From: Maridesulfovibrio sp.
Lineage (GTDB): Bacteria; Desulfobacterota; Desulfovibrionia; Desulfovibrionales; Desulfovibrionaceae
Assembly (NCBI RefSeq): GCF_963667685.1
Contig: NZ_OY763930.1
Coordinates: 2,319,435 to 2,383,434 of the forward strand
Length of the DNA stretch: 64,000 nucleotides
Reading direction: 5' to 3'
Numbering within the stretch: position 1 is the first letter of the stretch; every line of letters begins with the position of its first letter. The translations under genes were made by a program, and so were the position numbers. Below are positions 25,421-34,898 of this stretch, one piece after another. Under the pieces are notes generated by a model. The model searched no databases. It had not been told where the DNA came from and saw only the letters and a program-made list of their open reading frames with translations.

Positions 25421-26662
25421 TTAGATCTTCCAGATACTCACCGTGTTTCCGGCATAGAAACCTTCAGTGTCGGCCGGGATGATCATCAACCCGTCGGCCT
25501 GAATCATGGTTTTCAGTAAACCTGATTTGCCGTAGACAGGTTCTGCCAGCGGCAGCATTCCTTCACGGTGGGTCAGTTTCATGCGTACATAATCTTCGCG
25601 GCCCGGCTTGGATACGGTGTTGCGGCCCAGTTCGGCCTGAACCAGAAAACGGTCGGTACCGGAAAAAGCATCTTTCTGGCCCATCAGTTGACGGATGAAC
25701 GGTACTACAAGTGCCAGCATGACGACCTGTACCGAGGTGACCTGTCCGGGAAGTCCAAGAATTGGTTTGTTCCCGGCATGCCCGAGTATGGTCGGTTTGC
25801 CGGGGCTGATGGCCACGCCGTGAGCGAGGATTTCAGAATCCTGCATGGATTCGATTGCCTGTACTGTCAAATCGCGCATACCAACCGAGCTGCCGCCGGA
25901 AAGTAGAACAAGGTCATTTTCGGCAATTGCCTTCTCCAGCGTACTTTCAAGCTTATTCAGTTCATCACGGACTATACCGTAATTCACTGCTTCTGCGCCA
26001 GCTTCATTAACAAGGCAGCGCAGGGTGTGGGAGTTAACATCGCGGATGGTTCCCACTTTTTGGGGAGCGTCTATTTCAACCAGTTCATCCCCGGTGGAAA
26101 TAATGCCCACGCGCGGTTTGCGGTGGATGACAATTTCTTTGATCCCCAAAGCGGCCAGCAAACCGACGTCTTGAAAACGGACCTTGTGTCCGGACTGAAA
26201 AACCGGGGTCCCTTTGGCGACGTCTTCGCCCTTAAGCATGATGTTTTCGCCCGGAGCGGCAGATTTTCTGATTTCAATGGTCCCGGAACCGAGGTCGTGG
26301 GTATGCTCGACCATGACCACACCGTCTGCACCACCGGGCAGAGTACCTCCCGTTGCGATAGCAGCGCATTCACCGGGCTGGAGTTCAAATCCGGGGTTCT
26401 CGTCTACTCTAAGAGTGGCAGTGCATTCCAGATAGGCCGGGTTGCCTTCGGTTGCGCCGAAGGCGTCGCGGGCGTTGACCGCGTAACCGTCCATGCAGGA
26501 GCGGTTTGCGGGGGGCAGGTCTTCAGGCGAAATAATTTCTTCTCCCAGCACCAGCCCGAAGGCATCGGAAATGGAAACAGTTTCCGTTCCCACTGCTGGA
26601 AAAGAATTCAGCAGGGCTTCAAATTCAACCCTGCTGATAATTTTGAAAAATTCATGAGTCAT
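25421..26662 (-). CDS. moeA: Molybdopterin molybdenumtransferase
   Basis: The 413-residue enzyme inserts molybdate into adenylylated molybdopterin. Family motifs: MDGYAVNARD near residue 60, GGTLPGGADGVVMVEH near 108, GENIMLKGEDV near 143, ISTGDELVEI near 190, LSGGSSVGMRDL near 254 and the GLPGQVTSVQV loop near 306. Full length with the C-terminal domain. It overlaps nothing, starts 8 bases after mobB and is followed by a second MoeA-like fusion gene. Two MoeA homologues together may serve Mo and W enzymes separately, such as the formate dehydrogenases common in this group. Confidence 0.95.
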   Translation of the reverse strand: MTHEFFKIISRVEFEALLNSFPAVGTETVSISDAFGLVLGEEIISPEDLPPANRSCMDGYAVNARDAFGATEGNPAYLECTATLRVDENPGFELQPGECAAIATGGTLPGGADGVVMVEHTHDLGSGTIEIRKSAAPGENIMLKGEDVAKGTPVFQSGHKVRFQDVGLLAALGIKEIVIHRKPRVGIISTGDELVEIDAPQKVGTIRDVNSHTLRCLVNEAGAEAVNYGIVRDELNKLESTLEKAIAENDLVLLSGGSSVGMRDLTVQAIESMQDSEILAHGVAISPGKPTILGHAGNKPILGLPGQVTSVQVVMLALVVPFIRQLMGQKDAFSGTDRFLVQAELGRNTVSKPGREDYVRMKLTHREGMLPLAEPVYGKSGLLKTMIQADGLMIIPADTEGFYAGNTVSIWKI

Positions 26663-26669
26663 GTTTTCA

Positions 26670-27380
26670 TTAACCCTGATTTTTTATTTTAATCTCAATA
26701 TCTCCGGGTACGTATCCTTTGAGCTGCTGGAGCATGGCTGTAATCCCTGCGGAGAGCATATCGGCAACAAAGGGGTTGAAACCGAGTTCGGAACCGTTGC
26801 AGGTTACGGACATCTGGGTTTTCATGGCCTGACACCCGGAAACACGAGCTTTTCCAGCGATGATATCAGCCACGAAATCCATACAGTAATCACGTCCGCA
26901 GGCTTTGCAGTTCAGGCCCGGCAGTAGAAATCCTTTTTCTAGTACAAGATCAGCCAGTTCTTCGAGAAGTTCTTCTGATGGGGGATTTTCCGAGTTGCAG
27001 GCCGGGATCTGGCGCAGGGCCAGTTCTGGGTAAAATTCTTTGTCGTCGTTATCTTCGCGGACCATTATTACTCGTGGCAGCCAGCCGACTTTGTTGCCGC
27101 CTTCCATAATAATGATATCAGCATCCATGAGCGGGATGAGATCCTGTACAGTGCGTTCCTGCTTCCATGAAACAAAGGATTCGCTGGGAGAGTACGCTGC
27201 CACACAGGAGGCGATTTTTTTGTACTCTTCAGTATCTGCGCCTTCGGCTCCATCAAAACCGTGGTGGGAATGTTTGAGTACTCCGACTTTGTAGCCTTTT
27301 TCTGTAAGCTTCTTGACCAGTGCAAGCCCCATGGTTGTTTTGCCGGTCTTTTTTTTGCCAACGATGGCGATAGCTTTCAT
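26670..27380 (-). CDS. mobB: MobB-like P-loop protein with C-terminal Fe-S motif
   Basis: The 236-residue protein has an N-terminal MobB GTPase domain: P-loop GKKKTGKTT (8-16), LKHSHHGF near 36 and EGGNKVG near 94. MobB assists MobA in adding GMP to the molybdenum cofactor. The C-terminal part (about 158-190) adds a CKACGRDYC...SGC pattern, C-x2-C-x4-C-x16-C, like the small [4Fe-4S] domain seen in electron-transfer subunits. This fused form is known in sulfate reducers. It lies between argB and moeA with 26- and 7-base gaps. MobA itself is not in the window. Confidence 0.88.
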   Translation of the reverse strand: MKAIAIVGKKKTGKTTMGLALVKKLTEKGYKVGVLKHSHHGFDGAEGADTEEYKKIASCVAAYSPSESFVSWKQERTVQDLIPLMDADIIIMEGGNKVGWLPRVIMVREDNDDKEFYPELALRQIPACNSENPPSEELLEELADLVLEKGFLLPGLNCKACGRDYCMDFVADIIAGKARVSGCQAMKTQMSVTCNGSELGFNPFVADMLSAGITAMLQQLKGYVPGDIEIKIKNQG

Positions 27381-27406
27381 TTTTATATCCCCTTTATCTA
27401 GGCATG

Positions 27407-28291
27407 CTAGCTTACAATTTCAGTGCCGATACCGTTCTTGGTGAAAAGTTCAAGCAACACGCAGTTTTCAACACGGCCGTCGATGATATGCGCTTTTTCT
27501 ACGCCGCTGTGAACTGCTTCAAGGCAGCAGCTCAGCTTAGGGATCATCCCGCCTTTAGCCACGCCGGAGTCAATGGCTTCGGCAGCTTCGCGGCAGGTCA
27601 TGGAGGTGATAAGTTCCTTGTCTGCACCAAGCAGTCCCTGAACGTCGGTCAGCAGGTGCAGGCGCTTGGCATTCATGGCGGCGGCAACAGCACCTGCCAC
27701 GGAATCGGCGTTGATATTGTAAGTAGAGCCTTCGTCATCTACTCCAACAGGAGCAATAACCGGAATGAACCCTTCAGCTTGCAGGGATTCAATTAAGGTA
27801 GTGTTGACCTTGGTTACTTCTCCGACCTTGCCGAGGTCGATAATTTCCGGGGCTTTTGTTTCAGACTCGATCACCAGCTCTTTCTGTTCGGCTTTGAGCA
27901 GCATTCCGTCTTTACCGGAAAGGCCGACAGCTTTGCCGCCGTTCAGGTTGATCAGGTTGACGATCTGCTTGTTGACCTGCCCAACAAGGACCATTTCCAC
28001 TACGTCCATGGTCGCTTCGTCAGTGACCCGGTATCCGCTCTTGAACTGGCTGTCGATGTTCAGCGCGCTAAGCATTTTTTGTATTTGCGGTCCGCCGCCA
28101 TGCACAACAACCGGGTTGATACCGATATATTTGAGCAGGATGATGTTTAGGGCGAATGCCCGCTTCAGGGTTTCGTCGATCATGGCATTGCCACCGTATT
28201 TGATAACAATGGTCTCGCCGTAAAATTCCTTGATGTACGGCAGCGATTCGATCAGAAATTTAGCTCTTATAATATCGTGTTCAATATCCAT
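27407..28291 (-). CDS. argB: Acetylglutamate kinase
   Basis: The 294-residue enzyme phosphorylates N-acetyl-L-glutamate in arginine synthesis. Amino-acid kinase motifs: VIKYGGNAM near residue 28, VVHGGGPQI near 62, GLSGKDG near 123, the substrate region [14 protein letters not shown] near 188, and LLTDVQGL near 215. Length is typical; an N-terminal helix as in arginine-sensitive hexameric enzymes is present. It heads a minus-strand run with mobB and the moe genes, an unexpected mix of arginine and molybdenum cofactor genes. Confidence 0.95.
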   Translation of the reverse strand: MDIEHDIIRAKFLIESLPYIKEFYGETIVIKYGGNAMIDETLKRAFALNIILLKYIGINPVVVHGGGPQIQKMLSALNIDSQFKSGYRVTDEATMDVVEMVLVGQVNKQIVNLINLNGGKAVGLSGKDGMLLKAEQKELVIESETKAPEIIDLGKVGEVTKVNTTLIESLQAEGFIPVIAPVGVDDEGSTYNINADSVAGAVAAAMNAKRLHLLTDVQGLLGADKELITSMTCREAAEAIDSGVAKGGMIPKLSCCLEAVHSGVEKAHIIDGRVENCVLLELFTKNGIGTEIVS

Positions 28292-28430
28292 GTCGGTTAT
28301 TCTCCTGAAACTTTTTTCTTTGCATCGGGGACATGAAAGTCCGCTTGCGGTCCGCTATCTATAATTTAAAAGTCGGGTGAGGGGAAGTGCGGGATTTGTC
28401 AAGCCTGGATTAGCATGATTGCCATAAGAA

Positions 28431-28459
28431 AGGCCGCACAGCTTAAAGCTGAGCGGCCT
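28431..28459 (-). terminator. Terminator of satP
   Basis: AGGCCGC pairs with GCGGCCT and, inside one A-A mismatch, CAGCT with AGCTG. On the minus strand it is followed by TTTCTT. It lies 27 bases after the satP stop. Confidence 0.8.
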
Positions 28460-28485
28460 CTGACTTTCATGAGAAGAGTGGTCTT

Positions 28486-29043
28486 TTATTCACCAATGGG
28501 CAGAATGGTACGTCCGTACTGTTCGTTGATGACTTCCGCCATGGCAAGGTAGAATGCGGATGCCCCGCAGAGCATGCCTTCCCATCCGGCAATGGTGCCG
28601 ATGAAGTGGCTGCCGGAAAAGTCGCGGACAGCCAGCAGGAAGAAAAGCACGGTCAGGGAAAAGAAGATGAACTGAAGCACCTTGTTACTTCTGAGGGTGC
28701 CAAGGAACATAAACATGGTGAAGATTCCCCACATGATCAGGTACCAGCCCATGAACGCGTGCGGAGTGGGGTCTGCAAGACCCATTTTGGGCATGACGAT
28801 CAGGGCAACCAGGGTAAGCCAGAACAGTCCGTAGGATGTAAAGGCGGTGGTGCCGAAGGTGTTGCCCTTCTTGAATTCCATAATACCGGCGATTATCTGG
28901 GCTATACCGCCGTAGAAAATGCCCATGGCCAGAATCATAGAACTGATGGGAAAAAATCCTGCGTTGTGGATATTCAGCAGGATGGTGGTCATGCCGAATC
29001 CCATCAGCCCCAACGGGGCGGGGTTTGCGAGTTTTGAATCCAT
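28486..29043 (-). CDS. satP: Acetate/succinate transporter, GPR1/FUN34/YaaH (SatP) family
   Basis: The 185-residue inner-membrane protein has six helices and the family signature [11 protein letters not shown] at residues 7-17. Other conserved features are the Asn-rich first helix start (NIHNAGF) and the short C-terminal tail. SatP proteins move acetate (and succinate) across the membrane by proton-coupled or channel-like transport. Sulfate reducers that oxidise lactate or pyruvate incompletely excrete acetate, so export or re-uptake both fit. It is a single gene with its own terminator; RBS GGAGAG precedes the ATG. Confidence 0.93.
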   Translation of the reverse strand: MDSKLANPAPLGLMGFGMTTILLNIHNAGFFPISSMILAMGIFYGGIAQIIAGIMEFKKGNTFGTTAFTSYGLFWLTLVALIVMPKMGLADPTPHAFMGWYLIMWGIFTMFMFLGTLRSNKVLQFIFFSLTVLFFLLAVRDFSGSHFIGTIAGWEGMLCGASAFYLAMAEVINEQYGRTILPIGE

Positions 29044-29389
29044 TTTGTCTCTCTCCTATAGGAAATGGTCGTGCAAAAATACCTGTCTTCAGCCTTCCGC
29101 TGCCGGTGGGGTGCAGGGGGGAGTGCGAGCTGAAGTGGGGGTATTTCTATACGTAGTGAACGCTCATTCAGCTAAATTAAAATAAGTTTAAAAGCAAGTT
29201 ATAAATTGTTCATCCAAGTGTAGTGCGTGGTCATAGAAGTCTTTGATTGATCAAAAATGAATGGTTACTCAATCGTTTCATGATCAATTCCACAGATGCT
29301 CTTTTTGTTCTGCGAAAATGGCCTGTTAAGGAGTTATAATTAATTTAGCATGGGGCTGAGGTTTATTCAAATATAATAAGGGATATTTT
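29044..29389. other. Intergenic region upstream of satP
   Basis: No gene or stable RNA structure is seen. The region should hold the satP promoter on the minus strand. A TTGATTGATC/TGATCAATT arrangement of short inverted repeats around 29245-29290 may be a regulator site, but the evidence is weak. Confidence 0.35.
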
Positions 29390-29521
29390 ATGCTCGTATC
29401 CGTGCTGACTCTGATTGTGCCCGGTCTACTGTTCATGGTCGGCTTTCTGGCAGACATGATAGGCAATAAAATGGCTCCGGCATGCTTGTTCTTTGAGGTG
29501 CTGGGGCCGATCTATACTTAG
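29390..29521 (+). CDS. Possible 43-residue membrane peptide
   Basis: A short reading frame starts with ATG at 29390, has AAGGGA about 7 bases upstream and encodes a peptide with one strongly hydrophobic helix (roughly residues 3-21), then a short polar turn (DMIGNK) and a second hydrophobic stretch. The composition is that of a small inner-membrane protein. It stands alone between satP and a PilZ gene. I do not recognise it; it could equally be a decayed gene fragment. Confidence 0.4.
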   Translation: MLVSVLTLIVPGLLFMVGFLADMIGNKMAPACLFFEVLGPIYT

Positions 29522-29648
29522 GGAGAATGTCGTAGAATTGATAAAGAGAGGGCTTTTTAATGGGTAAATCTCTGTAGCTATTGAAGGTGCTGAGATTATT
29601 TAGTAGAAGAAAAAGAGCATGAGATGTTTTAAAACTCAGGGAGTTCTA

Positions 29649-30005
29649 ATGGATCAGGATAAGAGGCGTAGGACCCGCGTTAATGCTGGATTCAGGGTCG
29701 TGCTGCATAAAGATGATTTCGATGCTTTCGTGGAATCACACAACCTCAGCTTGAAAGGGATTCTTTGTGGTCCGGCAAAAGGGTTTGAGGTGGGGGATGA
29801 GTGTGAGATATCTATTCCGCTATCTGAAGAAGCCGTAATAAGGGTAAGTGCGAAGGTTGTCCGTTCTGATGAAACTGGTCTGGCAGCAGATTTTCACCAT
29901 ATGGACGAGATGAGTTTTACTCATTTGCGCCGCCTTGTTCAGTTTAACGCAGAGGACGCTGATACCATCGACAGCGAGCTTACTTCCCCTGCTTTTGATG
30001 CTTGA
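29649..30005 (+). CDS. PilZ domain protein
   Basis: The 118-residue protein is a single PilZ domain with RRRTR near residue 6 (RxxxR) and NLSLKG near 33 ([D/N]xSxxG), the two c-di-GMP contact motifs. The ATG at 29649 has GGGAG 7 bases upstream; a ten-codon extension does not. It differs in sequence from the PilZ gene near 5.6 kb, so they are paralogues. Its effector partner is not evident from neighbours. The 3' end overlaps a small convergent gene by 26 bases. Confidence 0.88.
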   Translation: MDQDKRRRTRVNAGFRVVLHKDDFDAFVESHNLSLKGILCGPAKGFEVGDECEISIPLSEEAVIRVSAKVVRSDETGLAADFHHMDEMSFTHLRRLVQFNAEDADTIDSELTSPAFDA

Positions 30006-30165
30006 TAGCCGGGATGCAGAACGAAGTCGGTTTGAAAAGGCAGAGTTCATAAGTCCTGGCCACTTTTTTTGCTTTCGTTGAAGGCATGCCGCAGTCAACG
30101 AGTCTGCAATATATATGGAGCGGATTGAGAATGTGCTCCAGATAAGCTTTGATTCCTGTTTTCAT
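29980..30165 (-). CDS. Small basic hypothetical protein
   Basis: The 61-residue product is basic, with a helical N-terminal half containing LNPLHIYCRL and then a TKAKKVARTYE segment. The composition is protein-like, and I have an impression, not verified, of similar short proteins in Desulfovibrio. AGGAC lies about 9 bases before the ATG. It runs convergent to the PilZ gene and overlaps its last 26 bases. No function can be assigned. Confidence 0.5.
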   Translation of the reverse strand: MKTGIKAYLEHILNPLHIYCRLVDCGMPSTKAKKVARTYELCLFKPTSFCIPAIKHQKQGK

Positions 30166-30270
30166 TTTTTTGTCCTGTCAGTTTTTTATTCAAGCTGGCG
30201 TGCTGGGCTGATCCAATGAAAATGAACAATATTTATCGTCCGGTCAATTATTGGGCAAGTCATGGTACCA

Positions 30271-31446
30271 CTACGCGGTTTCCGCTTCATACCCTCGCAA
30301 AAAAAGAGTTGAAACAATGAAAATAGCTGCGGCGACAAAAGCCCCGGCGTAGAAGACCGCATCCAGACTGAATCCGGAGTAGATTAGTCCCATTAAAAGA
30401 GGGGCTATCGTCTGCCCTGCACGCAACAGCATACCATTCATGGACATAAAAATAGCTCTTTGCTCCATAGGTGCTATAGCAGTAAGCATAGACATTGAAT
30501 TTGGCATATTCAAACCTTGCCCCAGACCGAACATACATACTGGAAGAATGCACCAGAGTGCAGAGTCGGCTGTCGGGAGCATGAGCATTGCGGCTCCGTA
30601 AGCAAAACCGGAAATTGAAATCATTAATGGTTGTGATAAAAAGTTGGCAAGTCTGCCCATTTGGGAAGCCGCTAGCGCAGTGATAAATGAAGCGCTGGAG
30701 ATAACTATTCCGATCATCAGCGGTGAAGCTTCAAAGCGGGAGTTAAGCAGTAGCGGCAGGTAAGTGACAATCGGGCCGTAAAGAATAATAAACGTCAGCA
30801 GGGAAATGGCAAAAAGGCTCAGGACTTCCTTGCTGCGCATGCCTTCAAAAGCAGCTTTCATGTACTTTTTGAAATTTGCATTCGATGATGGTTCCGGGTT
30901 TTCGAGTTTGAAAGCGACTACCCATGCCAGAGGAAGGGCCAGAAGAGCAAGCAGGAACGGGGCTTCCCAGCATATCTGTGCAAGGATGCCGCCGATAGCA
31001 GGGAATATGGCTGTTCCCATACTCAAAACACCGGCATTGAGTCCCATGGCTTTGATGCGGTCATTACCGCTGAAAAGGTCACCGATGATGGTAAGGTTGA
31101 TTACGCCGATTGCAGCTGCTCCAATCCCTTGGATAAAACGCAGCAGAAGCAAAGTTTTGAAGTCCGATGCGAAGAAACAGGCTGCGCCGAATATTCCAAA
31201 AATAATCAGCGAGGGGACGAGAATTTTTTTTCTTCCCAGACGGTCGGCAAAAATTCCGGCAAGCGGGGCGAAAAGAATACCCGGCAGAGTAAAAATGGTG
31301 AAGATCAGTCCAATTGTTGAACCGGAAATGCCAAATTCGCGGATCATGTCCGGAAGGGCGGGAATTATGCTTGAAACACCCATGATTGCCATGAGGGTAA
31401 CTGAAAATACTATTTGCAAATTTTTGTTTTTATATAAAGCTTCCAT
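30271..31446 (-). CDS. Major facilitator superfamily transporter
   Basis: The 391-residue protein has twelve predicted membrane helices and the MFS loop 2-3 signature ADRLGRKK near residue 67. The arrangement resembles the drug:H+ antiporter group (12 helices), with RFIQGIGAA in helix 4 region. The ATG at 31446 is preferred: AAAGGA lies about 10 bases upstream, and a 22-residue hydrophilic extension to 31512 is unlike MFS N-termini. The substrate is unknown; drug or metabolite efflux is typical. Monocistronic, divergent from the K+ channel gene. Confidence 0.88.
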   Translation of the reverse strand: MEALYKNKNLQIVFSVTLMAIMGVSSIIPALPDMIREFGISGSTIGLIFTIFTLPGILFAPLAGIFADRLGRKKILVPSLIIFGIFGAACFFASDFKTLLLLRFIQGIGAAAIGVINLTIIGDLFSGNDRIKAMGLNAGVLSMGTAIFPAIGGILAQICWEAPFLLALLALPLAWVVAFKLENPEPSSNANFKKYMKAAFEGMRSKEVLSLFAISLLTFIILYGPIVTYLPLLLNSRFEASPLMIGIVISSASFITALAASQMGRLANFLSQPLMISISGFAYGAAMLMLPTADSALWCILPVCMFGLGQGLNMPNSMSMLTAIAPMEQRAIFMSMNGMLLRAGQTIAPLLMGLIYSGFSLDAVFYAGAFVAAAIFIVSTLFLRGYEAETA

Positions 31447-31588
31447 CCGTGCTCTGTCCTTTGGTGAATATTTTGAACCACGGAAGCTACTCCCTATTAC
31501 TGCGCTTAGCAACCGCCGTATTTCCGCAAAATAGGGCTGGGATCATAAAAATATGGAATTACATGTTGTTATAGGCTAATAATGAATC

Positions 31589-32338
31589 ATGCTGGAATTA
31601 AATAGTAAATATAGATTTAACCCTTTTGTCTTCAGGCTTTACCACCTATTCAAGGACAGTCCGTCCAAATTTACAGTCCTGCTTGGATTTCTGGTTATCC
31701 AGATTTTTATAAGTCCTATAGCAGGGGACTCCCTGCTTTGGCAGCAGATTCTATATTTTTATACTTATCTGGTCTTGCTTTCCGCCGTGGCCGCCATAGT
31801 GGTCAATCGCACGAAACTTTATTCTTACTTCATCCTATACGGAGTTTCCCTGATCTGTTCGATACTGTTTATGAAGACCCGATCGTTACTCTGGCTCGCA
31901 GGGAGTGAGGCTGCGGATATGCTGATGCTGCTGATAGCCATCTGGGGAATTCAGAATTTCATGTGGCGTCAGAAGAAAGTTACACGTGATTTAATTTCTG
32001 GGGCGATATGCATCTATATGCTGGCCGGTCTGGTTTGGGGCGACGCGTATAGTTTGTGTGAGATTTTTAGCAGGGCCTCATTCGCAGGGATAAATCCGGC
32101 AGATAGTGTTTTTGCAGTTCGCGGGGCATTGGCTTATTTCAGCTATGTGACCATGCTTACCGTGGGGTATGGTGACATAATTCCCGTTTCGCCCATGGCC
32201 CGCTCGCTTACCATATTACAGGGGCTGTTCGGGCAGATGTATCTGGCGGTTTTCATTGCTGGAATTCTAGGCGCATTCCTTTCCCAACAATCTAAGGACG
32301 CCAGCGGAAGAGGAGTGGAAGTGGACAGCGACAGCTAG
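31589..32338 (+). CDS. Two-TM-pore potassium channel family protein
   Basis: The 249-residue membrane protein has about five or six helices and a pore with the K+ selectivity filter TVGYGD at residues 191-196, between helices at about 134-155 and 203-230. The four N-terminal helices are not a recognisable voltage sensor. A hydrophilic C-terminal tail of about 15 residues carries no RCK domain, so gating is unknown. It lies divergent from the MFS gene and convergent with an orphan gene. K+ flux in osmotic adaptation of a marine bacterium is plausible. Confidence 0.9.
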   Translation: MLELNSKYRFNPFVFRLYHLFKDSPSKFTVLLGFLVIQIFISPIAGDSLLWQQILYFYTYLVLLSAVAAIVVNRTKLYSYFILYGVSLICSILFMKTRSLLWLAGSEAADMLMLLIAIWGIQNFMWRQKKVTRDLISGAICIYMLAGLVWGDAYSLCEIFSRASFAGINPADSVFAVRGALAYFSYVTMLTVGYGDIIPVSPMARSLTILQGLFGQMYLAVFIAGILGAFLSQQSKDASGRGVEVDSDS

Positions 32339-32354
32339 CCGGCGGCCATATTTA

Positions 32355-33503
32355 TCAGATCGTCCAGTCTACTGCAGAACCTGATTGTTTATTTTTTTCA
32401 ACAGCATACTGATCAGCCACCTTCTTGGTACCGGCGGCTTGTTTTGCCGGATCAATCAGGAGCATTCCTTCAATGCTTATGGATTGTCCCCAGTTGGCAG
32501 TATTATTTAACTGTAGATCTCCTGCCTGTAATTCCATCTCAGTCTGCTGTCCTTCAGGGGTCTTTTCTTCTACAACTCTTGGGCTGGCAGAAAGCTTGAG
32601 TTTATTAAAATGCTCCACAAATGAATCTGTCCGGCCACGCATATAACGGGTGAAGGTATCTGCCTTGCGGGAGTTCTGATTGCGCAGCCGATCAATTTGT
32701 TCTTCAGTTACTCCATCTGTAGCACTCAGCTCGTCAATATCTTTGAGAACCTCTTTGTCTTCTTCGTAGTTAAGGTCGTCGGTCCTGAAAATTTTTCCTT
32801 TGGCATAGTCCGTGGCCGCGTGTGTGACACTGGTGGCATCTTCGGAATATTTATTCTGGCCAGCATTCTCTAGTTTACCCTTGGCGTGAGCAACAGCTCC
32901 GTCCCGGGTTATGTTGACCTGTTCACTCAAATCTTCCGAAGAAAAATTTTCGACCTCGCTGCGTGATTTTTCAATTGCCATTTTGGCGAGATCGAATGTG
33001 GACAGGTCGTCACGGTCCTCGCCGTCAACATTCAAGGTCCATTTAATGCCGTCGTCTTTGAGAAAGCCGAGACCATCTTCGATATTTTGCCAGAAATTAT
33101 CCTCAGCTGCTTTGGCCAGATTCTGTACTCTGGTTATAATCTTTGAGCTGTCTCCTCTGTAAAATTTATCGATTAAATGTTCAGCGCGCTCGAAATCCTG
33201 GCCTTTAATGGCCTTGCTAAGCTCTGTTATGTGCTCTCTGTATTCTTCTGAGTTTCGCCCGGCCAGGAGCTTTTCTCCATGGTCGAAAATTTTGTCCAGA
33301 CCATTTTTAAGGAAAACGGAAGAATCTCTGATGGCCTTTTCTATTTGGAATTCAACGTCTTCCTGAGATCTTTTGCTGGTGCCAAGCTGAGCTACTGAAG
33401 TATTGATTGCTTCGGCTTCGGTTGGTGTCTCTTTTTTAAACTCAGCGAGTTTAAAGCCACCGATCTGGCCTGTTTGATTTTGCCCAAAAGATGATATCCG
33501 CAT
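32355..33503 (-). CDS. Orphan hydrophilic protein
   Basis: The 382-residue protein is highly charged, mostly alpha-helical by composition, lacks cysteine, and has no signal peptide or membrane segment. The N-terminus (MRISSFGQNQTGQIGGF) is short, polar and Gly/Gln-rich. This resembles a secretion or hook-length-protein style of start, but that is only an impression. AGGAAAAAG precedes the ATG. It stands alone with no operon partner. I do not recognise a family. Confidence 0.65.
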   Translation of the reverse strand: MRISSFGQNQTGQIGGFKLAEFKKETPTEAEAINTSVAQLGTSKRSQEDVEFQIEKAIRDSSVFLKNGLDKIFDHGEKLLAGRNSEEYREHITELSKAIKGQDFERAEHLIDKFYRGDSSKIITRVQNLAKAAEDNFWQNIEDGLGFLKDDGIKWTLNVDGEDRDDLSTFDLAKMAIEKSRSEVENFSSEDLSEQVNITRDGAVAHAKGKLENAGQNKYSEDATSVTHAATDYAKGKIFRTDDLNYEEDKEVLKDIDELSATDGVTEEQIDRLRNQNSRKADTFTRYMRGRTDSFVEHFNKLKLSASPRVVEEKTPEGQQTEMELQAGDLQLNNTANWGQSISIEGMLLIDPAKQAAGTKKVADQYAVEKNKQSGSAVDWTI

Positions 33504-33628
33504 TTTCTTTTTCCTATATGGGTGTGGCGGTTGTATTATATAAATTATCGGACCCTTCTAAGGAAACTTTATGGTCTTATGATAAAAAATGGAGCAAAAA
33601 TAATTTGTTCGCCGGCAGCATGGCTCTC

Positions 33629-33661
33629 AAAAAAAAAAGACAGGCATTAAAGCCTGTCTTT
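33629..33661 (-). terminator. Terminator of the rplU-rpmA-obgE-proB cluster
   Basis: AAAGACAGGC (33636-33645) and GCCTGTCTTT (33652-33661) form a perfect 10-bp stem with a 6-base loop, followed by a T-run on the minus strand, 94 bases after proB. Confidence 0.92.
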
Positions 33662-33755
33662 ATAAAAACTGTAGAAAATGAAAATGTCCCGGCAAGGCAC
33701 TTGAAAAGTTCATTAATCGCCGGATAGACACAAAAGGTCAGCCGGAGTAATCCAT

Positions 33756-34898
33756 TTACAAAGCGGCATCCAGCAGCAGGTTGTCACGGTGAATCGCTTC
33801 AGGGTAATTGCACTTGCCGAGAATAGATTCAATATTGCAGGATTTGCAGCCCATGATCTTAAGCATGTCAGAGGAACTGTAGCAGGTCAGTCCAACAGCA
33901 AGGGGTTTACCTGATTTGCTGACCACGCGAACCAGCTCCCCGGCTTTGAATTTACCGTCCACATCAATAACCCCGGCGGGAAGTAGGCTTTTACCGCCTG
34001 ACAATAGAGCCTTTTCAGCTCCGGCATCCACAATCAAATCACCCGCTGGATCGCAATGATAGGCCAGCCAGTATTTGCGTCTGGAAACTGATTTTTCATC
34101 AGGTACGATCCATGTTCCGCATTCTTCGCCATTAAAGACGCGCTCAAGGATCATGCGCTCTTTTCCAGAAAGGATAAGAGTCGGTACACCCAGCTGAGCG
34201 GCGCGGTTTGCTGCGCGCATCTTTGAGAACATGCCCCCGGAACCAACAGCTGTTTTACCGTCGCACATGGCATCAAGGTCCAGATCGTGGATATTCTCAA
34301 TGTAGGCCATCGGTTTTGCATCCGGGTTCTTGTCCGGGTTTTTATCGAAAACACCATTAGCGGACGTAAGGTTGATAAACAGGTCCGCTTCAACAACATT
34401 CAGAATCAGGCTGGCAAGGGTGTCGTTGTCGCCGAACTCCAGTTCCTGAATGGCTACGGTGTCGTTTTCATTGATGATGGGTATGACGCGCCATTCAAGC
34501 AGCCGTGATAGGGTATTGCGGGCATTGAGAAAGCGGTCGCGGTGTTTGAGATCGTCACGGGTAAGCAAAACCTGTGAGGTAACAAGACCGAAACGGCGGA
34601 AAGTCTCGTCATACTCATGCATAAGCCGGGACTGTCCAATGGCTGAAGCTGCCTGACGTGCAGGCAGGTCGTCCAGCCTGGCAGCGGGCGGAAGGGAGTT
34701 CCTTCCTGCTGCGACTGCTCCGGATGAAACCAGAACTATGTCCACCCCACGCTCATGCAGAGCTGCCAATTGATCAGCAAGGCGGCAGATCAGGCCGAGG
34801 TTGATCCCCTCAGCCGTGGTCAGCACCGCGCTGCCGATTTTTACAACAATGCGTTTCGCTTCCTTAAGAGTCTGAATCCTGTTGTTCGTCCTGCTCAT
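33756..34898 (-). CDS. proB: Glutamate 5-kinase
   Basis: The 380-residue enzyme makes the first step of proline synthesis (glutamate to glutamyl-5-phosphate). The amino-acid kinase domain covers about 1-260: VVKIGSAVLT near residue 19, VSSGAVAAG near 58, NENDTVA near 150 and GSGGMFSKM near 217. A C-terminal PUA domain (about 280-370) is present as in long ProB forms. The ATG at 34898 lies inside the end of obgE, overlapping it by 35 bases, with GAGGAAG 4 bases upstream. Proline is a compatible solute, fitting a marine organism. Confidence 0.95.
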   Translation of the reverse strand: MSRTNNRIQTLKEAKRIVVKIGSAVLTTAEGINLGLICRLADQLAALHERGVDIVLVSSGAVAAGRNSLPPAARLDDLPARQAASAIGQSRLMHEYDETFRRFGLVTSQVLLTRDDLKHRDRFLNARNTLSRLLEWRVIPIINENDTVAIQELEFGDNDTLASLILNVVEADLFINLTSANGVFDKNPDKNPDAKPMAYIENIHDLDLDAMCDGKTAVGSGGMFSKMRAANRAAQLGVPTLILSGKERMILERVFNGEECGTWIVPDEKSVSRRKYWLAYHCDPAGDLIVDAGAEKALLSGGKSLLPAGVIDVDGKFKAGELVRVVSKSGKPLAVGLTCYSSSDMLKIMGCKSCNIESILGKCNYPEAIHRDNLLLDAAL

